From: CAZAIO01 sp964485235
GTDB taxonomy: Bacteria; Chloroflexota; Dehalococcoidia; GIF9; UBA5629
Reading direction: 5' to 3'
Length of the DNA stretch: 28,295 nt
Assembly (NCBI GenBank): GCA_964485235.1
Contig: CAZAIO010000019.1
Coordinates: 1 to 28,295, forward strand
The notes beneath the pieces are model-generated. The model saw only the letters and a list, made by a program, of their open reading frames with translations, did no database searches and had not been told where the DNA came from. Shown one piece after another: positions 15,256 through 23,736 of the stretch; the stretch's first letter is position 1, and every line of letters begins with the position of its first letter. The position numbers and the translations under genes were made by a program.

Positions 15256-16830
15256 TTCCGGCAAAGGTCTTGGCCGTTTTCCCGGCAGATGGAACACCGG
15301 TAAACGTTTCACACGTCTGAATATAAGGTATATCGTAATGCCTATCAACATCCAGATAAGCCCTGCCCACCGGCTATAAGGCTGAGTGAACAGGATGATG
15401 ACCCAGACGGCCGTCGTAGCTACCAGCCCGAGCAAAGCGGTGACAGGCAGTTGCCGCCCTTTTATCCTTATATTCAACCTGAGCTTGAACGGACGTGTAG
15501 CATCGGGCTTTTTCACCCTGAGCGCCAGTATGGATGCATGCGCCAGTGCAAAACACAGCAACGACCCGAACACGTATAATGACCCCAGGTCTGTAAAAAA
15601 GCTGGGAGCGAACAGGCCCGGTGCCAGAAGAGCTACGGAAATAAGGCAGAACAGTATAATGGAGACAAACGGCGTCCTGAAGTGATGGTGTACTTTTTTC
15701 AATGATGCCGGCAGCTGTTGATGCGACGACAGGTTAAACGTAAGGCGTGAAATACCCATAAGACCCGCATTGGTGGCGGTGAGCAGAATACTCGCGGCGA
15801 GCAGGGATACCAGCACCGGAAGCAAATTGCGTAGCCCGGTCACCGCCCATTTGATAATGAACTCCGGCGCCGGTTCGGAGGTGATATTCATGGCTATGGC
15901 TTCCGGCGATATTATCCGGGAAAGGCTGTTCGCAATGCCTGCTACAGGGTCCCTTGCCCACCCGTTCACAGGATCGCCGAGTTCCTGCGGCGTCATCGCC
16001 GATAGAGCGACTACTGAAATCCCGGCAAACAGTACCAGCACGGCTAAAATCATGAAGATATACGTCTGCGGTATCCTTTTTTCAGGGCGGCGTGTCTCCT
16101 CTCCAAGCTGCGAAACGGTCTCTACGCCTGTGAAACATAGTGCGGCTATTGCAATGCCGAAGATAAAATTGGTCGTCGACGGCCAGTTCCCGGCACCGAA
16201 CATATGCTGGAACAGCAGCCCCGGGTGCGGCATCAGCAGCAGCAGCAACCCCAGTACCACGAGCGTTACCTGGGTAAGTATATCGAGGGCTATAAACAAT
16301 ATGTTTATCCTCGATGACTCTTTTATACCCACCACGTTCAATGCCATAAGAAACAGGATTATTCCCATTGACACAGAAGTGCCGATGACGGGGTCTTTTA
16401 ACGAAGGCCAGAAATATGCGAGATAGGGCGGTATGGTATAGGCAGAGATCGCCATGGTGACGATATAGCTCAACATCAACGCCCAGCCCGCGATGAAGCC
16501 TATCAGGTCGTTATATCCGTTGCGGGCGAAACTGGCTGAACCACCGGCTTCCGGCAACATTGCTCCGCCTTCGGCATAGGTGAGGGCGTTAAAAACATAG
16601 ATGACACCGGCGATAGCCAGAACGATCGGTGTCGCTCCGAGAGCGACGATCGCAATAAGCCCCAGCCCGTAATAAATGGAAGAGCCAACATCGCCGTACC
16701 CCGCACTGAAAAGGCCCGGTATGCCGAGCACTCTTCGCAGGTGCAGCCCGTTCACACGGGCAGGCCTGAATATCTTGTTGCCCAGCTTGACGGGCAACTC
16801 GGTTTGTATGTCCGGAATATTCTGTTCCAT
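15244..16830 (-). CDS. APC-superfamily permease, possible K+ transporter
   Basis: This 528-residue integral membrane protein has about 12 helices. The first begins G-Y-G-D-V-G-S-S-I-Y-Y, where amino acid permeases usually have a G-x-G-I-G-x-G-I-F motif. G-D-V-G-S-S recalls the G-D-I-G-T-S-P motif of Kup potassium transporters, which belong to the same superfamily. A-L-C-F-T-G-V-E-T-V-S (helix 6 region) and E-E-T-R-R-P-E are typical APC features. An amino acid substrate remains possible. The ATG at 16830 has no strong ribosome site. Its promoter carries the same repeat array as the stress protein gene, and the adjacent KdpDE-like pair supports a role in K+ or osmotic response. Confidence 0.85.
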   Translation of the reverse strand: MEQNIPDIQTELPVKLGNKIFRPARVNGLHLRRVLGIPGLFSAGYGDVGSSIYYGLGLIAIVALGATPIVLAIAGVIYVFNALTYAEGGAMLPEAGGSASFARNGYNDLIGFIAGWALMLSYIVTMAISAYTIPPYLAYFWPSLKDPVIGTSVSMGIILFLMALNVVGIKESSRINILFIALDILTQVTLVVLGLLLLLMPHPGLLFQHMFGAGNWPSTTNFIFGIAIAALCFTGVETVSQLGEETRRPEKRIPQTYIFMILAVLVLFAGISVVALSAMTPQELGDPVNGWARDPVAGIANSLSRIISPEAIAMNITSEPAPEFIIKWAVTGLRNLLPVLVSLLAASILLTATNAGLMGISRLTFNLSSHQQLPASLKKVHHHFRTPFVSIILFCLISVALLAPGLFAPSFFTDLGSLYVFGSLLCFALAHASILALRVKKPDATRPFKLRLNIRIKGRQLPVTALLGLVATTAVWVIILFTQPYSRWAGLIWMLIGITIYLIFRRVKRLPVFHLPGKRPRPLPESRG

Positions 16831-16901
16831 TAAAAGTAAAGAGACTTCTTAGTCTCACATTATCAAGTCGTTACCATTATTTTTTTTCAGTTATTTATCT
16901 T

Positions 16902-16918
16902 CTTGTAAAAAATACAAG
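16902..16918. repeat. small hairpin in the permease leader
   Basis: CTTGTA and TACAAG flank a 5-nt A-tract in the stretch between the -10 box and the permease ATG. It could fold in the mRNA leader. It matches no riboswitch I recognise. Confidence 0.35.
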
Positions 16919-16941
16919 TATCGATCAAACACCTTATATTC

Positions 16942-17016
16942 AGTATAACCTGAATGATGTCAAAGGGATGTCAAGAAACCTGCTGAAACAGTCAAAAAAA
17001 TATCAAGAAAATATCA
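16942..17016 (-). promoter_or_regulatory. TTGA direct-repeat array and -10 of the permease gene
   Basis: Read on the minus strand, five TTGA motifs have their G opposite 17015, 17004, 16993, 16972 and 16961, giving spacings of 11, 11, 21 and 11 bp. TATACT (16947-16942) starts 14 nt after the last G, as in the stress protein promoter. The first two repeats are nearly identical (TTCTTGATATT). The pattern is typical of OmpR/PhoB-family binding. Confidence 0.7.
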
Positions 17017-17037
17017 AGAAAGTGCGGTTGCTGTAAC

Positions 17038-17053
17038 TCCGGGGATCCCCGGA
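17038..17053. repeat. perfect 16-bp GC palindrome
   Basis: TCCGGGGATCCCCGGA lies between the permease repeat array and the MFS promoter. It may be an operator or the core of a hairpin; a second short repeat, CAGGGT/ACCCTG, follows within 30 bp. It is GC-rich within an AT-rich spacer (16831-17195) that otherwise holds only the two promoters. Confidence 0.4.
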
Positions 17054-17178
17054 AGCAGGGTTTGCATTTCCCTACCCTGGTGCACTCCTTGTCCTTTTTT
17101 ATAACTTTTTAAGCTTGCTTTATAGCCTGTAACGTATAACTGCAATCGTAACGCCGTTAATACTGACTCAAGCCACTA

Positions 17179-17187
17179 TGCTATAAT
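17179..17187 (+). promoter_or_regulatory. extended -10 promoter of a leaderless MFS gene
   Basis: TGCTATAAT (17179-17187) is an extended -10 with a perfect TATAAT. Transcription should start near 17194, only a few nt before the ATG at 17196, and no ribosome site exists. The mRNA is therefore probably leaderless. No clear -35 is seen. Confidence 0.6.
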
Positions 17188-17195
17188 CTCACGAA

Positions 17196-18599
17196 ATGCG
17201 CAGATACACAGTATTCCTTGCAGTCAGCTTCTCGCTGGTAATGCATGCCATCAATATGTCGGCTGTATCCGTGGCTTTTCCGGTACTTGTCGCAGACTAT
17301 GACGTCTCGCTTGTCCTTGCGGGCTGGGTCCTCAGCGCGTTTATGCTGGTATCGACCACGGTAATGCCCCTGGCAGGCAAGGTGAGCGAGGTTTTAGGTC
17401 AGAAGCCGACGATAATGGCATACACAACATTATTTGTGATCGGTTCAGCGCTCTGCGCGATATCGCCGAACATCGATATATTGATCGGAGCCAGGGTGAT
17501 ACAGGCATTGGGTGGCGGGGGGTTCCTGCCCTGCGCCGCTGGAATCGTCAATGACGAATTCCCTGAAGCGCGGCAGCGTTACATCGGTCTTTTCAGCAGT
17601 ATTTTCCCCATCGGCATGATAATCGGTCCGAACCTCGGCGGGTGGATGATAGAAGCCTTTGGCTGGAGGTCTATCTTCTGGTTCAATGTTCCACTGGGTA
17701 TTATTGTGCTGATACTCCTCCAAATATTTATGAAGAAAAGCGAGAAGCGCAAGATCAGCAAAAACATCGACTTCGCCGGTGTAGGTCTCCTGCTCGTGTC
17801 ACTTCTGGCCCTGATGTGGGGAATGACCGAGCTTGCCGACAGTGAATCCGTAATACCGCGGATATTTTCCGGCATGGCGCTTTTGCTCGGGTTCTTCCTT
17901 CTCTATATATTCTGGCGGCAGGAACACAGGGTGAAAGAGCCCGTAATAGATATGGAGCTTTTAAAAGAAAAGCCCTTTCTCGCGGCAAATCTCTATAACA
18001 TGTTTTACGGACTCGCCGCACTGGGCATCTTTACCCTGATACCTTTATATGCCGTAACCATTTACGACATGACCGTATTTGAGAGCGGCCTTGTTCTCAC
18101 ACCGCGGTCTATCGGCATGATCGCCGCCTCGACAATAACCAGTTTCTCGATGGTGAAATGGGGCTACCGGAAGCCCATCCTGACAGGGACCCTGATCAAC
18201 GGGATCGGCTGTTTCCTGCTTGCCATGGAGTCTCAGGGGATCCATATATTTGGAATGAGTATAGGTGCTGTTCCGTTGCTTTACATTATCCTCGGATTAT
18301 GCGGAATTGGAAACGGCGTTTGTACTCCTGCGTCTAACAATGCCTGTATCGAGCTCATGCCCGACAAGGTAGCCACGATTACCGGACTCAGAGGGCTGTT
18401 CCGTTCGCTGGGAAGCGTGATCGGTGTTGCTATCGGCACCGTCGTCCTTCACAATATGGCTGATATAGCGCATGCGTTTCGACTGGTACTGATCGGTGCC
18501 GGGATAAGCATGTTCATTATCATCCCCGCGATTTTCATGATGCCTGCTTCTCCGAACGTGGATAACAGCAAGTTCACCATTAAAAAAAGCGAGGGATAA
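17196..18599 (+). CDS. MFS drug:H+ antiporter-type transporter (DHA2/EmrB-like)
   Basis: This 467-residue transporter has about 14 hydrophobic helices, the count of the DHA2 (EmrB/QacA) subfamily. Motif A-like G-K-V-S-E-V-L-G-Q-K (61-70) follows helix 2. The motif C-like G-M-I-I-G-P-N-L-G-G-W (140-150), followed by W-R-S-I-F-W-F-N-V-P-L-G, is typical of DHA2 exporters. It probably expels a hydrophobic compound using the proton gradient. The ATG directly follows its promoter. The flavin reductase gene follows by 131 bp with its own promoter. Confidence 0.9.
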   Translation: MRRYTVFLAVSFSLVMHAINMSAVSVAFPVLVADYDVSLVLAGWVLSAFMLVSTTVMPLAGKVSEVLGQKPTIMAYTTLFVIGSALCAISPNIDILIGARVIQALGGGGFLPCAAGIVNDEFPEARQRYIGLFSSIFPIGMIIGPNLGGWMIEAFGWRSIFWFNVPLGIIVLILLQIFMKKSEKRKISKNIDFAGVGLLLVSLLALMWGMTELADSESVIPRIFSGMALLLGFFLLYIFWRQEHRVKEPVIDMELLKEKPFLAANLYNMFYGLAALGIFTLIPLYAVTIYDMTVFESGLVLTPRSIGMIAASTITSFSMVKWGYRKPILTGTLINGIGCFLLAMESQGIHIFGMSIGAVPLLYIILGLCGIGNGVCTPASNNACIELMPDKVATITGLRGLFRSLGSVIGVAIGTVVLHNMADIAHAFRLVLIGAGISMFIIIPAIFMMPASPNVDNSKFTIKKSEG

Positions 18600-18662
18600 A
18601 TCGGGCTCCCGGGGCGTTACCCTGATAAGATCGCGCTGGTCTATTAAGGTCGGTACCTGTTA

Positions 18663-18691
18663 TTGAAAAGTGAAAACAGCGGGTTTACAAT
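18663..18691 (+). promoter_or_regulatory. sigma70-type promoter of the flavin reductase gene
   Basis: TTGAAA (18663-18668) and TACAAT (18686-18691) are separated by 17 bp, close to consensus. The start point near 18698 leaves a leader of about 33 nt containing GGGGAGCAGG before the ATG at 18731. Confidence 0.65.
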
Positions 18692-18730
18692 AGTCCGGAG
18701 CCTCAATATACACTGACGGGGAGCAGGAAA

Positions 18731-20767
18731 ATGTACAAATGCAAATATCCGCACCTTTTTAGCCCCATCCGGCTGGGTAACACGCTATTTCGCAACCGTT
18801 TTTTCGCCGCGCCAATGGGATACGAATACTATTCGTCGAAGAACTATCCCCTTGACGAGATGATCGCTTTCTTTGAGCGCAGAGCGGCCGGTGGCGCAGC
18901 GACGGTGAATATCGGCTCGGCAGCAGCGGACAGCAAGAGGGGTGTCGTCGGTCTCAGCAACATTTACCTCGACGATCCTGCTGCACTTCCAGCGATCTAC
19001 CGTCTGGCAACCGCAATAAACCGGCACGGCACGGTTGCGGCTATTGAGCTTCAGCATACCGGTGCGAACTCTTATTATTCGGCGAAAAGAGGCTATCAGA
19101 TATACGGAGCCGTTGACGGGCATAATGCGCTCGGCGACTTTGTCCCGGCAATGCCTGAGGAGGTCATAGAGGAAACGATCGAAGCCTATGGAAATGCGGC
19201 GGCTTATGCGAAGTTCTGCGGTTTCGGACTGGTTACCATCCATGCCGGGCACGGGTGGTTGCTTACCCAGTTCCTGGACCCCAACGTGAACAATCGCAAG
19301 GACAAATGGGGCGGCAGCCTGGAAAACCGGTGCCGATTTCCGCTAGCTATCATCGAGCGGATCAAACAGAAATGCGGTCGAGGGTTCCCCGTCGATATCC
19401 GTATCAGCGGGTCGATGTGCTACGAAGGCGGGTACGATATAGACGAAGGCGTGGCGATCGCGAAACAGCTCGACGGAAAGGTGGATGTGATCCATGTTTC
19501 CGCCGGAAGCCACGAAACGCCGGAGGTGTTCACCGTAACGCATCCCAGCATGTTCCTTCCGGACGGAGTGAACGTGCAGTATGCAGCGGAGATCAAAAAG
19601 CATGTAAAGACACCCGTAGCGACCGTCGGCGCTCTCGATAATCCGGCGCTTATGGAAGAAATAATAGCCTCCGGAAAGGCGGATATCGTACTCGCTGCCC
19701 GTGCCCTTTTAGCCGATCCGGATATGCCCCGAAAAGCACGCGAGGGGAACGCGGACGAGATCAGGCCGTGCATTCGCTGCTTCGAATGTTTTGCCGGTAT
19801 CGTGACAAAAAGACAGTACAGGTGCGCGGTTAACCCGGAAACAGGCTTTGAGCAGGTCTGCCGGCATGAGTTGCCGCCATCAGTAAGGAAAAATGTCCTT
19901 GTCGCAGGCGGAGGCATTGCGGGAATGCAGGCGGCACTGACGGCTTCACAGCGCGGGCACAGCGTCATTCTCTACGAGAAAAGCGAACAGCTTGGCGGCG
20001 TGCTGAGATGTGAGAAAAAGGTGCCTTTCAAAAGGCTTCTTTCCGGCTATTTACAGTACCAGGAGAGGATGCTCTCACGCGCACCGGTCGATATCCATTT
20101 GAATACCGGAGTAACGCCCGAGATGGCGAAAGCGGCCGGTGCGGATGTCATCATAGCCGCTCTCGGCTCGCGCCCGATAATACCGGATATCCCGGGAATT
20201 CAGGGGAAAAACGTCCTCGGCGCAGAGGAAGCATATTACAGTCCGGAAAAGACCGGTAAAAATATCGTGATTATCGGCGGAGGACTCGCGGGGATCGAGC
20301 TCGGCATCTTTCTTTCGGGGCTCGGGCGCAAGGTCGTTATACTCGAGATGATGGAAACACTGAACGACGGCGGCAACCCGGTCCACGGCCTGGCGTTAAT
20401 GAACGAGATTAAAAAGTACGATATAAAAGTCTCCACATGCACCAGGGCTGTCGAGATAAATGAAAAAGGCGTTACCGGTGAATATGTGGGCGACCTGTTT
20501 ACGCTGCCGCCAAGCCCGACGGTGCAGGAAGCAGTATTGCAGTCGAACAGCTTCAGCAAGGTGATCAGGGCCGACATCGAGATAGGAAGTAAAAGCTTCT
20601 TCGAGGCTGATACGGTCGTTTACGCGATAGGGCAGGAGCCGCTTTACGAAGAGGCGGATGCGCTTCGTTTCTGTGCACCGGAGTTCCATCAAACAGGCGA
20701 TTGCCTTGCCGCGAAGAACATCTATCACACAGTCAGCATGGCTTTTACAATCGCTCGCGATATCTAA
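18731..20767 (+). CDS. Fe-S/FAD/FMN NADH:flavin oxidoreductase (2,4-dienoyl-CoA reductase/BaiCD-like)
   Basis: This 678-residue enzyme has a complete two-part layout. Residues 1-345 are an old-yellow-enzyme TIM barrel binding FMN (L-F-S-P-I-R-L-G-N, H-A-G-H-G-W-L-L-T-Q-F-L at 171-182, G-G-S-L-E-N-R at 194-200). A 4Fe-4S cluster is held by Cys347, 350, 353 and 365. Residues 388-678 contain an FAD dinucleotide fold (G-G-G-I-A-G-M) and an NAD(P) fold (G-G-G-L-A-G-I-E). Electrons would pass from NAD(P)H through FAD and Fe-S to FMN to reduce a C=C bond. Where E. coli FadH has active-site Tyr166, this protein has Trp176. Flanking transporters suggest a substrate that is imported or exported. Confidence 0.92.
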   Translation: MYKCKYPHLFSPIRLGNTLFRNRFFAAPMGYEYYSSKNYPLDEMIAFFERRAAGGAATVNIGSAAADSKRGVVGLSNIYLDDPAALPAIYRLATAINRHGTVAAIELQHTGANSYYSAKRGYQIYGAVDGHNALGDFVPAMPEEVIEETIEAYGNAAAYAKFCGFGLVTIHAGHGWLLTQFLDPNVNNRKDKWGGSLENRCRFPLAIIERIKQKCGRGFPVDIRISGSMCYEGGYDIDEGVAIAKQLDGKVDVIHVSAGSHETPEVFTVTHPSMFLPDGVNVQYAAEIKKHVKTPVATVGALDNPALMEEIIASGKADIVLAARALLADPDMPRKAREGNADEIRPCIRCFECFAGIVTKRQYRCAVNPETGFEQVCRHELPPSVRKNVLVAGGGIAGMQAALTASQRGHSVILYEKSEQLGGVLRCEKKVPFKRLLSGYLQYQERMLSRAPVDIHLNTGVTPEMAKAAGADVIIAALGSRPIIPDIPGIQGKNVLGAEEAYYSPEKTGKNIVIIGGGLAGIELGIFLSGLGRKVVILEMMETLNDGGNPVHGLALMNEIKKYDIKVSTCTRAVEINEKGVTGEYVGDLFTLPPSPTVQEAVLQSNSFSKVIRADIEIGSKSFFEADTVVYAIGQEPLYEEADALRFCAPEFHQTGDCLAAKNIYHTVSMAFTIARDI

Positions 20768-20868
20768 CCTTCTCGAACGGCTAACCCTGCCACCTGTCCT
20801 TTCGGAACATCTGCCGCTGATTTTTATTTCTCCCCGAAACAGGCCGGAGAAATTACCGCTGCTGATGG

Positions 20869-20877
20869 TGGTATAAT
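20869..20877 (+). promoter_or_regulatory. extended -10 promoter of the second MFS gene
   Basis: TGGTATAAT (20869-20877) is an extended -10 without a clear -35, 70 bp before the ATG at 20947. It resembles the promoters at 17179 and 23911. Confidence 0.5.
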
Positions 20878-20946
20878 AAGCGAACCTTTTTTTATTTGCA
20901 CCGGCCCGGCAAATTTTATTTAAAGCAAAAAACAGGAGCATATAAT

Positions 20947-22167
20947 ATGGCACAGCAGTACAGGGTGTACAGGTATCGCTGGATAGTCCTTATCATTTAC
21001 ATGTATGTTTCTGCCCTGACACAGCTTTTCTGGCTGAATTTCGCTGCGATAGAGACATACATGGAGGACCTGCTTAACGTAACTGCTGCCGATGTCATGT
21101 GGTTTACGCTCGTTTTTCCTCTCACACAGGTACTGTTGACACTCCCCGCAGGAATGCTCATCGACAGGAAAGGATTCAAGTACGGCATAGGTCTCGGAGC
21201 AATTCTTACCGGCGTCTTTGCCGCATTCCGTCTCATTTCGCCGGAGTCATTTACTATTCTGGTGATATCACAGACGGGTATTGCATTAGGTCAGCCTTTC
21301 GTGCTCAACGGTGTTACGAAGCTGGCTACAACGTGGTTCTCTCCCAAAGAGGAAGGGCTGGCTGTGGGACTGGGCTCATTCGCTTTGTTTATCGGCATGA
21401 TGATTGCCCTGGGTCTTACACCGCAGCTGGTACACACGGTGGGTTTTACGGGCATGCTTCAGATATACAGCGCGATGGGAGTCCTCGGCGCCATAGTATT
21501 TCTGCTTTTTACCAGGTCCGTGCCGCCGACCCCGCCGGCAAAGCCCGACGATACCGTACCGGTCGCCGGCTGGCGTAGCGTCGGTCATATTTTAAAGAAC
21601 AGGGATTTTGTGATCCTCGGTTTCATTGCTTTGATAGGTACTGGTGTGTTCAACGGACTGGCTACCTGGCTGGAGAAGATTCTGAATGAGCTGCACAATA
21701 TACCGATGAATATGGCAGGTACCATTTCGGCAGTACTCATCATCAGCGGTATGGCGGGTTGTATAGTAATACCCGTGATCTCGGACAGGATCGGCAGGAG
21801 AAAACCGTTCCTGATAATAGCATCTTTCGTCGGCGCAACGACTATATTTTTGCTTATTTTCGCCAAAAGTTACGGTGCCAATCTGGTCAACGGGATAGCC
21901 ATAGGCTTCTTCTTTATATCTGCCCTGCCCATCATGCTCACCATGTCCTCCGAGATAAACGGACCGAAATTCGCCGGCATCTCCGTGGGATATCTCCAGC
22001 TTCTCGGAAACGCTTCGGCTGTGGTACTTGTCTGGTTGATGGAGATACTCCGCTCTGCAAGCGGCGGATTTACCGCACCGCTCGCCATGCTGGTATCTCT
22101 GCTTCTCGTATCTTTCATTATTTCGCTGTTAATCAGGGATACGCGCCCGAACTCAAAGCCTGTGTAA
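20947..22167 (+). CDS. MFS transporter, 12 TM (FLVCR-like)
   Basis: This 406-residue protein starts at ATG 20947, 8 nt after AGGAG; an in-frame start at 20896 would add a leader-like N terminus and has no ribosome site. It has twelve predicted helices. A motif A (G-M-L-I-D-R-K-G-F-K-Y-G) lies between helices 2 and 3, and R-Y-R-W-I-V-L opens helix 1. Its style, including W-L-N-F-A-A-I-E in helix 1 and G-Q-P-F-V-L-N-G in the middle, resembles the FLVCR group, which includes haem and choline carriers in animals. I would not infer a substrate. It follows the flavin reductase by 179 bp. Confidence 0.85.
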   Translation: MAQQYRVYRYRWIVLIIYMYVSALTQLFWLNFAAIETYMEDLLNVTAADVMWFTLVFPLTQVLLTLPAGMLIDRKGFKYGIGLGAILTGVFAAFRLISPESFTILVISQTGIALGQPFVLNGVTKLATTWFSPKEEGLAVGLGSFALFIGMMIALGLTPQLVHTVGFTGMLQIYSAMGVLGAIVFLLFTRSVPPTPPAKPDDTVPVAGWRSVGHILKNRDFVILGFIALIGTGVFNGLATWLEKILNELHNIPMNMAGTISAVLIISGMAGCIVIPVISDRIGRRKPFLIIASFVGATTIFLLIFAKSYGANLVNGIAIGFFFISALPIMLTMSSEINGPKFAGISVGYLQLLGNASAVVLVWLMEILRSASGGFTAPLAMLVSLLLVSFIISLLIRDTRPNSKPV

Positions 22168-22247
22168 TTTCTGCCGGTCTTCGGATGTTTCATTGAAAAA
22201 CGAATGGACCTGCCGGAGCCCGGCTAATTGTACTCACTTCAGTTTTT

Positions 22248-23141
22248 CTATTGCATCGCCTGCTTCATCGCCGATTCAATATTCCGCATATTATCGATGA
22301 AGTCCCTCGCGAGGGGGTCGATGATAACGACCTTGCCGCCGATCTCCTGTGCGATCGTTTGCGCGGACTTCGTATTATATTCCGGCGATACAAACACGAC
22401 TTTGATGTCCAGAGCTTTCGCCTCTTCGATCAGTCTCACAATATAGCTGGCGGACGGTTCCTTGCCTTCCTGCTCCACCGCGATCTGCGTCAGGTTATAA
22501 TCGCGGGCGAAGTAGCCGAAAGCAGGATGGAAAACGATGAAACTGCGATTTCTCACGTTTTCGAGGTCCTTTGAGAAATCGCTGTCCAGTTTGGAAAGCT
22601 TATCTAGAAAGGCGGCACAGTTTTTATCGTAATAGTCTTTATTTACAGCATCCACCTGCACAAGCCCGTCGCAGATGTTCTGCACCATTATCTTTGCGTT
22701 CCGTATCGAAAGCCAGATGTGAGGGTCTAACCCCGGTTCGTCAGGGTCCTGGCTTTTCGCTAAATCAATACCCCGGGAGCAGTCGACTACAAGCATGGAC
22801 TTGTTGGCTTCTATAAGCCTGTTCATCCAGGTCAATTCGAACTCTATCGGCGAACCTACCTTGGCGTACATTTTGGCGCCGGACAGTTTTATCATCTGGG
22901 CCGGTGTCACTTCATACGTGTGAGGAGAGGCGCCGGGCGGCACCATGACGACGATGTCCACTTTATCTCCACCGACCGCATCCACGAAACCCGCTTCCGG
23001 CTCGATGGTCACCGCAACGATCAATTTGCCGCTTTCGGCAGGTTTTGACGCGCACGATACCACAGCCATCGCCGGTAAAATAACCGATATCAAAATTGCT
23101 ATAACTACAGAAAAATTTTTCCTGAAAAAAGTTTTTTCCAT
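22248..23141 (-). CDS. znuA: zinc/manganese-type ABC transporter substrate-binding lipoprotein (ZnuA-like)
   Basis: This 297-residue protein has a lipoprotein signal (1-30, A-V-V-S-C, Cys30), so it is anchored outside the membrane. Cluster A-I metal ligands are visible: His74 (P-P-G-A-S-P-H-T-Y), His141 (L-D-P-H-I-W-L), His205 (V-F-H-P-A-F-G-Y-F) and an acidic ligand, probably Asp275 or Asp280 (I-D-P-L-A-R-D). The His-rich loop of many ZnuA proteins is reduced to a short acidic segment before His141. No permease or ATPase gene is adjacent, so its membrane partners must lie elsewhere. A Fur-family gene precedes it on the same strand with a shared type of operator. AGGAGG lies close to the ATG. 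Confidence 0.88.
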   Translation of the reverse strand: MEKTFFRKNFSVVIAILISVILPAMAVVSCASKPAESGKLIVAVTIEPEAGFVDAVGGDKVDIVVMVPPGASPHTYEVTPAQMIKLSGAKMYAKVGSPIEFELTWMNRLIEANKSMLVVDCSRGIDLAKSQDPDEPGLDPHIWLSIRNAKIMVQNICDGLVQVDAVNKDYYDKNCAAFLDKLSKLDSDFSKDLENVRNRSFIVFHPAFGYFARDYNLTQIAVEQEGKEPSASYIVRLIEEAKALDIKVVFVSPEYNTKSAQTIAQEIGGKVVIIDPLARDFIDNMRNIESAMKQAMQ

Positions 23142-23221
23142 AAAGGTCGGCCTCCTTGATTTACCGTTGCCGGGCTATTGTCCCGATGAATCCCCTTCCT
23201 GTAAACATCTATTATTATAAT

Positions 23222-23236
23222 TGAAAAATAATTTCA
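23222..23236. promoter_or_regulatory. putative Fur-family box before znuA
   Basis: TGAAA, 5 nt, TTTCA forms an inverted repeat in an A/T-rich setting. It overlaps the region of a minus-strand TATAAT (near 23216), where bound repressor would block znuA transcription. The same box precedes the Fur-family gene. Confidence 0.6.
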
Positions 23237-23282
23237 TTTATCTGATAAAAACATGATCGAGTTCATAGTACCATCGTGAAAA

Positions 23283-23723
23283 TTAAGCCCGTGCCGGAGA
23301 CTGGCAATTACGACACTTTCCGTATATTTCCAGAAGGTGGCCGTCTATGGCAAAGCCGGTATTTTTAGAGAGTTTGCGCTCCAGCTCATGCAGGTTGCAG
23401 TCGGCAAAGTCAACAGTCTTTCCGCAGCCGGAACAGACCAGGTGATGGTGGTGCTCCGTAGGCCTTTTCATCAGGTAGCTCCCGCATCCGTCATGTGTAT
23501 GCATACGGCATACCAGGTTGAGCTCGCGAAGCAGGTCCAGTGTCCGGTAGACGGTAACGACCCCGATGCCCGGACTTTCAACCCTGACTTTATTAAATAT
23601 ATCCTCAGGAGTCAGATGGCCGTGGCTTTGGGCAATGACTTTAAGCACGGCATGACGCTGCGGAGTCAGCTTGTACCCGTGCTCTCTGATAATGCCCGCT
23701 ATCCTGTTTGCAGTGAGTCTCAT
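23283..23723 (-). CDS. Fur-family metalloregulator (Zur/Fur/PerR group)
   Basis: This 146-residue protein has the full Fur layout: a winged-helix domain (1-85) with Y-K-L-T-P-Q-R at 17-23 and recognition helix V-T-V-Y-R-T-L-D-L-L at 56-65, then a dimerisation domain. Regulatory metal residues H91-H-H-H94 are present. The structural zinc site is complete: C97-x2-C100 and C137-x2-C140. The neighbouring ZnuA-like gene favours a zinc-uptake (Zur) role, but sequence cannot exclude Fur or PerR. There is no ribosome site, and TATAGT (23735-23730) lies 6 bp before the ATG, so the transcript may be leaderless. Confidence 0.9.
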   Translation of the reverse strand: MRLTANRIAGIIREHGYKLTPQRHAVLKVIAQSHGHLTPEDIFNKVRVESPGIGVVTVYRTLDLLRELNLVCRMHTHDGCGSYLMKRPTEHHHHLVCSGCGKTVDFADCNLHELERKLSKNTGFAIDGHLLEIYGKCRNCQSPARA

Positions 23724-23736
23724 ATGCTACTATAAA

